Under the pieces are notes generated by a model that did not search any database, had not been told where the DNA came from, and saw only the letters and a program-made list of their open reading frames with translations. Of a DNA stretch of 64,000 nucleotides, positions 39,919-52,438 are shown piece after piece. A program made the position numbers and the translations under genes. The stretch covers positions 997,527-1,061,526 of the forward strand of contig PTFA01000082.1 in the NCBI GenBank assembly GCA_003342895.1, given 5' to 3'. Source of the DNA: Casuarius casuarius (taxonomy: Eukaryota > Chordata > Aves > Casuariiformes > Casuariidae). Every line of letters starts with the position of its first letter. Positions within the stretch are counted from its first letter, which is position 1.

Positions 39919-42900
39919 TATGCACTCTTCCCGCCCTCTATCAAAATTAACAGGTGGAACTGGCATGGAGGAAAATAAAAAAAGTTTGGAATTATGAAAC
40001 TGTGATCTCTATAGCTGTTCACTGGGCCTCACTATGCCTGTTTTTCATTGCCTATAACTCACCAGTATGAAGGATGCAATTACAATAACCAGTGATGTTT
40101 CAAACTACAAAATGAAAATTCATAATAGTAAGTATAATTAGAACTACGTGAAAAAAGCACAAATTCACACTATTTGGTCTTATTATATTTTGAGTCTGTA
40201 AACATATGGACAAGCAAATCCACAGTATCTGCAATAAATCCTCATGACTACATCAGTATACTAAGAACTGAAATGAAAACCATTTCCATTAATCCCAAAA
40301 CCATACAAGTTACAGAAAAATACTTTATCAAGCTCCTATGAAAACCTATAGCCTAGGTTTTGTATCAAGACCCAAGCCACATTGCACAATAGAAGGATAG
40401 GAGAGAAAGACTTATTTATGTGCAATAATTTGGAAATATTTGCTACAAAGAAAGCATTGAAAAAATCAGGGAGAAGGAGATTACAGTTGCTAACATTGGA
40501 AATATTTTCAGTGTGTCTCAGTGATTTAGCCAGTGAAACAGAAGGGAGCTGACAGATGTTTTCGCTGATGAGGAAGAATGAGAGACAGGACTGGATCTGA
40601 ATTCCTGTGGAGTACAATCATTTTTGTTTTAAGGGAGAAAAATTGCAAATATTTTCATACTATAAACTCTTCTATCAGATAACTTTTGACAACTTTGATT
40701 TTAACTCTGATTTTGGGTGAGTCCCACAGGTCGATTGATTCAGGCCCAGGGTGTTGAAGGTATGGAAGCATTGCCAACAAAGTTGGTAAATGGATATCAG
40801 GTGCACAGTTTTGAAAGCAAAAATCTGGGTTACAAGTAAGAAAACAGAAAATTCCTAGGTAAGCTACTGAAGACACTGTGAGCTTCCTCCAGCGAAGACA
40901 GTTTTATAATGAAGAAGTAGGTTTAGAAGTTATCAGCAAAGAAGTGAGAAACTGATGCCTGCAGAAAGTATAAAATGAGGAAACAAAAGGGGCCAAGACT
41001 GAAACCTTAAAGCATAGTAAGAAAGAGGGCTTGTAGGGGAAAATCTTCAAGAAAAGTCACTAAAGAAATGGGGGGAGCGATAGGAGAGTCAAGAAAGGAC
41101 TCCATCTTGAAAACCAGGNGATAAGGGTGCCAAGCAAGAGGAAAAGGAAGTAGCCCAGAAAATGAAAGGCAGCGAAAAGTTTGCATGGAATTAGGACAGA
41201 CTAAAACCCTGACACTGAGCCAGGAAAAGGTAGTTGATGGCTTTGCTGAGAGCAGGCTCTCTGGAGTGGAGAGTGTGGCATCTGTTGAAAACACGCAGGG
41301 CAGCATGGTCTAATCTGTTCTGTACCGATACTTACACCATGCTCGCCATTGTAACGCATGTGCCCTCCAGCAGTGCATTAAGCTACATGATTAACATCTG
41401 CTAGCAGTTGTGCTAATTTCTGTCATTCTATCAGGTCCTGCAAAACCAGCTAGAGTTAAAGAAGCTCTTAAAAACAGGCCTTTTCAAGATAGGAAGGTGC
41501 TTAATGGATATTCAGGTTAATATACATCCCACTGAGTTCCGTCAAGACTGTAAATCACCATCCTCCAGATAAACTTCTATTTATGCCAAGACTACGGTGT
41601 TCATCGAAGGTAGCATTACAACATATTCCTTGAAAGGCTAAGAGTTACAGTAAATAATTTTCCCAAGTCCAGGTAGGCTACCTACAGTTTACAGCAAAAT
41701 TTTAAACAGATACATTTTAAAGAGGGCGAGGATTCCAGTTAAATCTTTGAGGCTTGATTTTTCTTTCATTTACAATTAGTTGACCCTTATGTGACACCCA
41801 TTACTTTCAGTACCTACTCCTGATTTAGTTCTGTAAAACAAAGAAGAGTCAGATTTTCAAAATTATATCCAACTTCTTCCAAACTGTTTAGGCTAATAAC
41901 TGTAAGCAGTGACGCATGTGTTTTGAACTATATGAAACAATATTTCCATATATATATCTTAAGATGCAGGAGCTGGACAACAGGAGATAAGATTGGTCTT
42001 ACCGATGCCATGTAGACTGAGCCATCCTAATGTGAAATATGTCTATATCTTCTGCTGTCACTAAAAGGAGGCACTATGTGCATTGAGAACTCTCAAGATG
42101 ACTAGAGACACAGCAAAGTCATGAAAGCTATGCTTATTTTTTTCACTGTAGTCCCAAGGGAAATATATCTAGGCCAAACTCTGATTACATTTCTCTAGAA
42201 CTGCCACAGTAAGATTTATGAAGGTACATCTAGAGATTGACTGCCTACTACCTGTGATGCATCTTCCAGTGGTTCCAAAGCTGATTATAGCCATTATACT
42301 GGGATGGATATGGTGTATTCCTCTTAAGTTATCACCACTGTAATTAACATATATTCTGCTTGGACAAGTTTTATTAATCAATGAGAATTCCCACCTAAAG
42401 GAAAATATTTGCACTTACCCCTAAAAAGGAAAGTACTTTCTGAATGTTCGCACTATGTAGCTTTACAGACAGAAAGACCTGATTTTAAGTTACAGTACTG
42501 ACTTGTTAGCTTTCTGATATCTTTGCTGTCTGATTACATAAACACGGTATCACTTGCTAAACCATGGGGCAACAGTAGTTTTTCCTTTCCAATATTTGGT
42601 TTCAGTGTAGAACAATAGTGTGTACTACTACTAAACGTACCTCAAACCTTGGATCCAAAACTGGCATGTATGTCACTGCCGGGATTTCACTCCTTGACTT
42701 CACAACACTTTTTTAAATGGCACCTGAACAACCACAAGTTTGGGGGCTACAGACTTAGCAATCATTGGCTTCCCACTTATTCATATGGGCAAGTGAACTC
42801 CCTGTTTCAGTTCATTGCCCAGTAAAATATTAGCAAAGTGACAGTCCAGTATAAAAGACAGTAGTCATGCTTCTAAAAAGCCTCCCTTTACTCCTTTCCA

Positions 42901-43912
42901 AAGGCGAGGGAACAGCATTATGATTGTCTTAGGGATCAGCAAAATGTGTGGGTGACTGCATGGAAACAGTATTATAGAGTGTGGGTAATTGCTTAGTCGT
43001 GCCTTTCAGTTAACTAAGCTTAGGCTTGTTTTTTTGTTTTGATTAGCCATGCAAGTCAGTTTGAATGTTTCACTTCTGGGAGAAATTTCACGAGTATCTC
43101 AGTCTTCAGTTGCTTGTACTAACAGAAAACNGATATTGATAAGGAACCCTGCCCAGGTAGAAAAGATTAAACTCATCCCTGAAAGTCACAGAACTGCCAG
43201 CTTTATCCCTTACAAAAACAGAACCATTCCTGTAACTAGATATATTAATAGGCAGTTACTGTAGGAAAGGTGTTGAAAATGTACGTATCCTCCTGTCATT
43301 GAAAGAAGCTTGTTCTGGCCATTCTGGGTTGATAGCAGTTAAAATATCCATACAATACACAACTCAGCTGTAACACTTTTTTCTCCATCAGTTACATCCT
43401 GAAGAGAAGGAATTCTAACTCAGACAAAAGCATTTAGACTGTCGATAGTAGCCTTTATAATAAATTTATTGTTGCAAGCTAACCAGAGGTAAAATATTCT
43501 GAGAAAATTCAAGAGGTTTTATTATTCTGACAAAGTTTCTATACATAAAGGACAATCAGCAGGGATTCAACAGTGATCTATTCTATGGGATGGTTTTAAC
43601 ATTTTTGGCACAGTATACACTAATATACTAGCAAAAGAAAGCAAACAATTGGGTTTCTAAAAAAAACCTATTTCCAGCACTAATATCTGGCTCTATTTCC
43701 CTCAGCTGTCACCTGTGATAAGGAAAAGAAAGACTCGCACTCATTTTTCTCCTTCTGACAGCTGCTGTTCCACAACAGGCCAGTTCTCCTGCNGTGGTTT
43801 GACACCTCTTTGTCAAGCAGGCTGTTTCCTCAGCAAGAAGGCACCTGATGTTGCAAAGAGCAGACTGAGCACTAACTGCAACAGCACCACTGCTACAGCA
43901 GTGACTAAAGAT

Positions 43913-44010
43913 GAGATTTTCAAAAGGCCCAAGTGATTTATGATCACAGATCCTACTGAAAGTTAGTAGAGTTTAGGTTCCTAAACTATTATGTTCTTAA
44001 AAAAAAATTA
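43913..44010. mobile_element. Palindromic MITE-like DNA transposon relic
   Basis: The stretch gattttcaaaaggcccaagt, then gatttatgatcac, a central ctactgaaagttagtag near-palindrome and the perfect short palindrome gtttagg-tt-cctaaac (43971-43986), follows the layout of a widespread sauropsid palindromic repeat (ttttgaaaa...taagtgactta...cccattgaaagtcaatggg...). That family is probably a non-autonomous DNA transposon. The family match is from memory. The right arm is mostly decayed. Confidence 0.5.
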
Positions 44011-45589
44011 CCTTCAAAACATTCATTATGATCTTTTCTCTAGCTTATAGTGAACGTAAGGAAGAACACAGAGCAGAAGGAGATGGGGTGGGGTTTTGCA
44101 GCTGTGAAATGCAGTTCTTTCCCAGTTTGTATTCCTTGCACCCTTTTTGAAATGTTTTTTAAAGCTTTGTTTTAGGCAACACAACTCTGTGGTGCAGGTA
44201 GGGTTGTCCCTAAACACTCTAAAAGGATATTTCTTTTTCTGTAGAGCTAATATGAAGATTTAGTGATTGTTTCCACAAACTTGGCAGTTTGGATTATGTG
44301 TGATGGCAGACATCTTTCTTTAGAAAATCCTACCTTTGATTCCCAAGCACAAAAAATGAGAAGAGGGGACTTTCCACCACTTCTGTGGCATACAGGGTTC
44401 TATGGGCCTACTCTAAGAGACATAAATTAAAGAAGTCTAAAGGTTTTTCACAATAATTCAAAAACCAAAGCGCTTCAGAAGACAGCTAGGATTTTCTGGA
44501 CAGTTTTGCATTTCAGATATGTTCTGGCTATATCTCCTCTGATGGTAGTCTCAAAAGGGAAGGCTAAAAGAGACTGTAAAATTATCATTACATGGGAGAA
44601 GACACTGAAAAGCCTAACTAAACCATCTGGTCACCTATTTTGTGTTACTGAGACCACAAATGTAGCTGGCAGAACATAATTTCAACTTGGACCCAGCATA
44701 CCTGTGCCTGCTATTAAAACTTTCCTTGCAGAAAAGCTTGAAAATGTTTGCTATGCTGCTTCGTGTCTTCCTCAAGAATGTCAAACACACTTGAGAACAC
44801 AGCAAAAAGTCAAAAAGAGTGCAAGGGCAAAAAAAGTGACTGCCCAAAACACCAAGGATTTAATCCTATCTGTTTCATCTAGTTTGGCAACACAACTCAC
44901 TTAAAAAAATATACTGTGGCCTGTGCACTTCAATTTCAACAAGCCATTCTGTACTTCTTGCCTCTGGTTAGCAAACAGCACAACTTAACCAAATCTCAAT
45001 TTATGGCTGCGTGACAGCCAGCTTCATTTGCTGTCAATCATTCAGTCCCTAAGGAAATTAATCATAATCATAATTTTGCACAGTGACTCTGCAAAGACTT
45101 TGTCATTAAAAAGTTTGATTATCCTTGTTAGTAAGGCTTTTAAACTTTTACATATGGCAGCCTGCTCTGTGATGGTGCAGGGAATCGCTTGCTACAGGTC
45201 ACTAGCCAAAGTGCTAACTCACCCTTTTTGTTTCCTCTGTTAAAATAGCTTCTTGATGCTAATTAATTAAAGTACACTTTATGCCGTGTGAGGAGCCACT
45301 GCAGCTGCCACAAGGATGCTATATACTTGTGAACAGAGGGCAAAGCACTGAGTCATCTTGACTGAGGAAGGAAGAGTTTTTCTATTTAGATGTCAAAGCT
45401 ACAAAATCAGTTTTGAGACCCCTCTTCTTTAGCGTTTGGCATTTCTGGTGAAGTGATCTGGAAAGGATAAAGAGATTTGTAACTTAAGGTGGGATTACTT
45501 GCAAACAGCTCAGACCACGTTGTCAGAAAAGTAAGGTTAAAAAGGAAAAACAAAAAGTCAGCGAGCTGCTGTACTTCCTCCAGTGCCAT

Positions 45590-45795
45590 GGCATTGCCTG
45601 CCAGTCCGCTCAGCTTCAGTCTCGGGCTTGCAGGCGAAGGCACGTAAGGACGCTGCAGCTGCCGCCCAAACCCGCCCTCAGCCCCGGTTTGCAGAAAGAC
45701 CACGGCAAAGTGGCATAGGGCAAAGTAGCCACCAAAATCAGAGTTGCACAAACAACTCTCTCGGGCCCCGGGGACCCCCAGCACTGGCGGCCCAC
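45590..45795. promoter_or_regulatory. Small CpG-rich patch
   Basis: About 200 bp with roughly a dozen CpGs (tctcggg, ggcgaaggcacg, gacgctgcagctgccgccc, acccgccc, ctcgggccccgggg) in otherwise AT-rich intron. On the minus strand the patch runs into an ATG in good context (gccATGG, ATG at 45586-45588) opening a frame that continues to 45407 (MALEEVQQLADFLFF...). The encoded peptide is unrecognised. It may be a decayed or cryptic promoter. Confidence 0.4.
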
Positions 45796-48700
45796 ACACA
45801 GGGAAGACAAGCAACAGTGTTTGATCGTCCCTGTTTCAAACAATTGCAGAGCTCATCTTTTGGCACCTGTGAGTCAACAAACAGCAAATAAAATCAGCTT
45901 GAGATTTTTCTTGCAACATAGTACAGGCTGGACTTGAAGGCATGCAACACACAGATACAGGACCAAATGGCAAAGATGTGATAGGCAGGCAGTCCAGTGA
46001 AGCCCCATGCTGGTGGGAAACAAAATTCAAATCTCCTGTCTTGGATGATGGTGCATTCTTGTTCTTATTATATTTCTTAATTTACTAGGATGGACAGATG
46101 CAAAACTGCCAGAACGATTGAACTGAAGCAGTAGTATGGAAGATGGGAAAGGAAATGTTATCTGTGTGACTCTTTTAAACTTGGGATCTTGTGCAGAGCA
46201 ATTTACACCATCCCTCATCAGAATTTTCTGCAATAGCTTAGGGGGACGAATTGTATGCAAAAACACTTCAACAAATGTTTCTGAACGGAAAAGTCAGAGA
46301 AGAACCAAACTGCTTTCAAGATTATCAGGACAGATTCACAGAGTGAGTGAAATATCAGTCAGAGTAGAGAGTCCTGAAAACACAGCTGGAAATTGTTTGT
46401 TTGCAATTATTCCATTTATTTTTGTGATGTGCTTTTCTGCTGACATGTTTAATCCAAAAGGATACTCAATTTTTGTGGTAGAAATGTAATACAAAGAATA
46501 AGGAATACTCTTTCAATGAAAGCTATGGAAGCATACACTAAAAATACAGAAAATAATTTTCTGAGGCAGGCATCACTATCGGGAATCTTTATTTCCCTGG
46601 TTCTCCCTGCTATTCAATAACCAAATGGAAGAAACAGCTAAGGTATTGGTTTGGAATAAATTTTGTAGCTATTAGTAACCTAAGCAAGAACAAACAAAAA
46701 GTACAGAAACCAATTTACCAGTGGGAAGGGGGAACCTATTAAAAATAGATTACTTGTATTCAGCATTTAGAACTTCAATATGCAAGTCTTTCTATTTTGC
46801 AGTCTGTACAGTTATCTTCATTAACAATTCTAAAATATATAAATACATATTCATGCCTTAGAGACATTTTCCTGAAAACATAGGAGTACATATTTCATAC
46901 AAACATGAGCAAGCATTCAGGTTACCATATAAACTACCTAGTTCAAATGTGCACAAATTTATTCATTTAGAAGTTGTATCTATGTATGTAGATCTGGCAA
47001 CTCTGTCACATTTTGCATATGTAGTTACTCAATTCGCTCATAAAAAATGTATATTTTATTTTTGGTGAAACAGATAATAGATAATGCTTCATAATCTAGT
47101 TATTTCAGCCAAAAACCTAATAGTGCAAACATGAACACCCCTGAATGATTTTAATCACAAGAGCAGTACTTTCAACAAAGGAAGTTACTCACACTGCAAT
47201 GCTTGGCCAGACAAGTCTTTAAGCAAGCAAAATGCATCTGATCTACAAGGGTGGGCATCAGACTACAATTTCCACTCACGCAGGCACATCCAGAATTGTA
47301 AAGAAATAAACTGCCAAGCAGTTTATGAATATTGCATATTCAGACAATTATTTTAATACTTCTGCAGATTTTTAGCCAAGGAGAAGAAATTAAAGATGAA
47401 GAGAAGTGCCTGCACTAATATTAAATCCATCAGCTGTTTTTGCTGCTGTTGACGAGGAAAACCAATCTTTTTCAAAAAGCAATTAATGATTTTTGAATTC
47501 TCTAGTTTTGGCAGGGCCCAAGCAAAACTTTTCATGGATTTTCAGGGCTGAATTCACAGTACTTCTTGCACAAGATGAATTTCTAGCATCTTCTAAGGAC
47601 GCTAATGTTAGCCCCAAATTAAGGAACCCTTCCCTCCCCCTCTGCCAGTGCTTCCAAGTTTCCAAGTATAAACCATACATTGGGAGCAAAGGAGGCTGCT
47701 CTATGAGACTTATCTTTCTATACTTAGTACTACCAAAGAGAACTGTCAGTCATTCCTAAGAACATTAGTATCTGAAATGCTGCAAAGTTTGTTCTTTTTC
47801 CTCCCTATTGATGAATATCAATGAATATTCGGGCAGCTGAAAGATAAAAGTGAGTATGCAAAGCTTGTAGTGCTCTCTGTATACTGCTGAAAAGCAGCTG
47901 CATAGGCCCTTCTTCCCTCTAACCCAGACAATGCTGCCAAACACTTTACTAAGCATCTGGTCAAGATTGAAGCCTATTATTGAAAGCTAGTTGGTAAAGC
48001 CAAATCTCAGTAAAAATGATGTGATCCAGCAGAGTGGCAGCAGCTCTCAGAGTTAATGTCAAGATTATACACGGCCCTTTTTCTGAGAGTGTGTGCCTGC
48101 TTATTATGCAAATTTGCAATTTGGGAATATTTTATCTCTAGCTGCTATTAGAGAATCAAACTGAGATGGTGTTTAGGAGGGATGTTTTATTGCTGCATGA
48201 CCAGAAGACTGCAACCATTTGCATTAGTTGCAGTACTTTCTACAATAATCTCCTGTTAGTGTCACCTCAAAATAAAATGCTATCATGTAATGCTGCATGG
48301 GATGTCAACTGAAAATAGCCCAGAGAGGGAAACCTCTGCAAAATGAAAAGGTTTACTTATTTGATAGTTTATAGCATCTGCAGACCTAGCACTCTTGGTG
48401 CTACTCTGGTTTCCAGATTAACTACTGGTGTGCTATCCTCTGTACAACTTGGAAACTTCTTAACCAATGTGAATGAATTCCTCCTCTGTAACATCATAGA
48501 GGCACAATCACTTGACAAGACATACNGTTGGTTTTATAGAAAGGTGTGCCACAAGGATGCTCCTGGCATAAGAATATATCTCTGGAAACTTGTCTTTATT
48601 CCTTTGTCCTAAAGAGAAAATGCTCATTTTGTTTGACAGTATATTACTGATCTGAATAAACAAACAGCGAAAGAAGAGAGGAGAAAGATAGTAACCTTGG

Positions 48701-51700
48701 CTTTATAGAAGAAACACACTTGAAACACACAAGATCCTTGGCAGATCTCATTTCTGTTTTTTTTAAGAAGTGTTCTAGTCTTTGGGTTCTCTTCTCCAAC
48801 TCCAATTACTTTTTAACGTATTCCTACTACTGCTTCCTATTGCTTCCATTTATTTCCACTGAATTCCCATTGCTTTCCAATGAGCCATCTCAGCCTTGAG
48901 AGTTATATATTCCTTTAGCTTCACTATTGCACTTGCATTAGCCATTTCTAAGATACTATATTGGGTAAATCTTGAATGATAAATTACTTCTATTAATGAA
49001 CACTGGATGGCAATTATGACTTACTATTTGCATTACAATTGTACCTAATAGTTTTCACTCATATCAAGGCTCAGTTTTCCTAGGTGGTGAAGAGCAACCT
49101 AGGGACCTGAAGCTGCTTGTGTGATAACACACAGATGTGGAATGGCAAGAAGCACTTTGCAACACTCTTGCTCTCTTGCCTTGTAGACCAATGCCTCATC
49201 CACTGGATCATGTTATATTGCTGTGAACAATTCCCCTTATGTGGTTTGCAATGTATGATTAATTTTGCATAAGCCATTTACAAATACTACCCTAAATCTT
49301 ATAAAACTGAGACTGTAAGGTAATTGCTGCAATTTGATTTTAATGTATTTCTCTCAATTCCTCTTTTAAAGCATATGGAATCTGTATTAAAGAACAAATC
49401 CTGAAATCTGTCAATGATTTGTGGAATATGATTATCACATCTAAAATTCAAAACTACTAAAAGACAGAAAGTCAAAATAGAATATAAATTATCCAGCAGC
49501 AGTGCCTAATTTTAAGGAGAAAAAATATTTAGTACCCTACAACATATTCCTTATTATCATTGAAAGGAACTGATGATGCCTGACATTTTCACTGATTTAG
49601 TCTTTAACAGGCTTGCATGTTGTATTTTATGGTGTAATGTAATTATGGTTACACTTTTTTATTGTCCAGCACTTTTGTACCCTGTAAATGGCACTAGAAA
49701 AGTCTATAAATAATAATTTGGTAGCTAATTGGGCCACAGCCATATTTCTATATTACCTTAATGCATTCTATGCTATTAAAACTGTGCAAAGCTGGTAACA
49801 GCAGGAAAAAAGTGAGCAAGGTTAGCCTTCCCTATATGCAATTCTGTGAAGCTTCAAGATCTAGCTAAGTGAGCTGGTTAAGACTTTATGGCCACAAGTT
49901 TGGGAAAGCTAGATCATTGAAGAAAGTCAAAATTAATTCTGGAAAACCTTTATATAACACTACACCATTTTGCATTCCATACCAACAAAGAGTCTTCCGG
50001 ATGTTTTACTGGGACAATTCTCCTTTATCTTCATGCTCTTCTATACAGACAAGTATGTTTAGTGCTCAAATTCAACTGCATAGAGAAGAGAAAAATCATA
50101 TCAAATACACTTAAGAAACTCTTGCAGTATCTTCTGTAAATATAATACTATATAAATACATATTATAAAAAAATCTAGTTTCTCACAGTCTTTCAGGCCA
50201 GGAGGTGAGTGTGAATTATAGAATATATTAGCTGGCATTATCCTTTTCTAATTCCAAGTCAATAAGGGAACCACTTCAGAAGACGTAAGATACAGGTGTG
50301 GCAATAAGACCAGATGGCATGGCCTATTCTTAAGAAAAACACTCATAGGTTGAACATCTACAGGCTGCTCTAGGACTCTCAAACTAATTTACCAAAATAT
50401 TATTTAACCAAACTGTCCTCGTGCTCTAGCTATGACTTTCTGAATTAGAAGATTTAATGGAGAATCTCAAAGTATTAATGAATGCAGCTTTATAGTTTTC
50501 TATACATTGAGAAGCGTAAACTGTAAGGTGAACATGAAGTCATCTTGGTCATCTTTGCCCTTGCTTCTCCTGATTTGTTTTGTCTTTTCTACAGTACTTT
50601 TTTCTTACTACTACTGAGGGATATCAAGCTTAAGGAAACTGCACACCATGGTGTTTTTCAGATATTAAAGTATATTTCCAATAGATGCATGAGTCTGTTC
50701 TATTCATTAAATGAATTCTGTTGAACAATGGTCTAATTTTCTGGTTTAGCTCTACTGCATTGTCCTTATATGGGCCAGACTCAATTTATCTGATGAAAAA
50801 GCCAACACTGTCCAAAGTCTGATTACCACCAGCCTAACATGACAGCATCTTTTAGGAAAAAAAAAAAAACAACCCAGAACCCCAAAAAGTCTGACAATAA
50901 AGATTTTTCCCTTTTTCTGTCTTCTTCTGTATTTTATCAGTTTGATTTGGAAAAATAATGCAAAATTTTGTAAGTCAGCTCAGAACCTTTCAGCTGGATA
51001 TCATTAACATCCCATCATAAGAAACAAGACTGGTATTCTACTTTATACATTTTTACTTGCATGGTCAGAAGAATTAAGAAGGTTAGTGTTCTCTGTGGGT
51101 TTGGTAAAAATATGAATCTCCCAGGACACAACATTAAACACAGAATATTAGGACATAGCAGGAACCCAGTGGGGAGAGAGTATGTGTGTGCGCAAAACCC
51201 CATCTAAACAATGCAGCAACAGTTTTTGAGTCTCATCTGGGATGGAATCTCACTATTCATTCTTCCAACTTTTACCCCTAGGATTTATTTTCTTTCCTGG
51301 CAAAGAAAATATGCTTTTTCGTTAGCTCAGAAGTCACATGTGACTTAGCCATGGTAGCTTTCTAGTATTTAATAAAAATTTTAAAAAATAATTAAGATTG
51401 TATGAAGTTACTGTCAGAAAAATCTTGCCTGTTGGATTCATACTCTAGTCTGGGTACCTTAGAAGGAGGTTTTTGACACTGTCCTATACAATGGTCTCAC
51501 AAGCAAGTTGGCAAAATACAATCTAGGTGAAATTGTTATCGTGAATGGCATGCGTTAGTTAACACATTGTGCCCAGAGTATTTATCAGTATCAGGTCTTA
51601 GATCTTCATCCATTCAAAGTTTTCAGTAGCACCTTGTATGCCTGAATGGAGAATATACTTTTCACATTTAACACTAGCCTTGAAAAGATTACAAATGCCT

Positions 51701-51949
51701 ATGAGACAGGATCAGAACGGACGAGTTAGCCTCCATATCAACCAGATAAAGGAAAAAAATAGACTTCAACAAAATCAAATGTGAACTAAAAATGAGAATA
51801 AGTGACTAGGCAGGAGAATGGCATAAATAAAAATTTGGGTACCTCTCAAAATAAATTAGTACTAGCCATGAATCTTTCTGAGGCATATTCCAACATGGCA
51901 TATACATATCACATATAATACCCCGAGGGTAATTATTCTGCTCTATCTG

Positions 51950-52438
51950 CTGCTAAAGAGTACTCAGCTGGAATATTCTGTCTAGTTCTGAGTTAAGGAA
52001 ATTAAGCAAAATGTAGCTAAACTTGAGAGGTTCCAAAGAAAATCAACAGAACATTGAGCCTTTTATTATACATGAGCTACACAGAAAGACTGACAGATTT
52101 AGGTTTTTCCTCAATAGAAAAGAGGTAAAGGAAACAGATACTGTGAAAGGCTTCTCAGAGCGTCACTCAGTTCTTAATGTCCACTGGAGAAAAGACTAAA
52201 AGAAATCAGCTCACCTACCAGAGTAGAAGACAGGAGATACTGTTTCTAATAGTAAAGAACAGATATTCTATGGAACAGATTGCTTGGCGGGTACAGAATC
52301 TTCGTCTTCAGACGTTTTTAGGAACAAGCTAGACAAATATCAGTCTGGATTAACTTCAGCATATTTGAGCCTGCCATGGATAAGAGATTTGATTAGGTGG
52401 CCTCTTGAGGTATATCTACTTCTCCATTTCTGTGACAG
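51950..52438 (+). mobile_element. Degraded CR1-family LINE, 3' portion
   Basis: The order of recognisable CR1 3'-end phrases is kept: ctggaatattctgtctagtt, then aagaaaatcaacagaac, a stretch around gactgacagattta, tctatggaacagattgct, gaacaagctagacaaatatc, and finally gattaggtggcctcttgagg followed by a degraded ttctatga-type terminus (ccatttctgtgac). This is the conserved 3' end of archosaur/turtle CR1, which often truncates at the 5' side. It is heavily diverged, with no open frame and no usable reverse transcriptase. Boundaries are good to about 30 bp. Confidence 0.82.

Larger units (their letters stand above)
39919..51949. other. Intron 6 sequence between the purine tract and the sense CR1
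   Basis: Holds the MITE-like relic at 43.9 kb and the CpG-rich patch at 45.6 kb. The rest is AT-rich with no recognised feature. A purine-skewed stretch at 40.9-41.3 kb is not a known repeat to me. Confidence 0.55.

Noticed and set aside
39715..40022. Open frames giving K/E-rich or F/S/L-rich peptides
   Set aside because: They are translations of the homopurine tract and its complement, not genes.
46136..46489. 117-codon plus-strand frame
   Set aside because: No recognisable domain and a length expected by chance in a window of this size.
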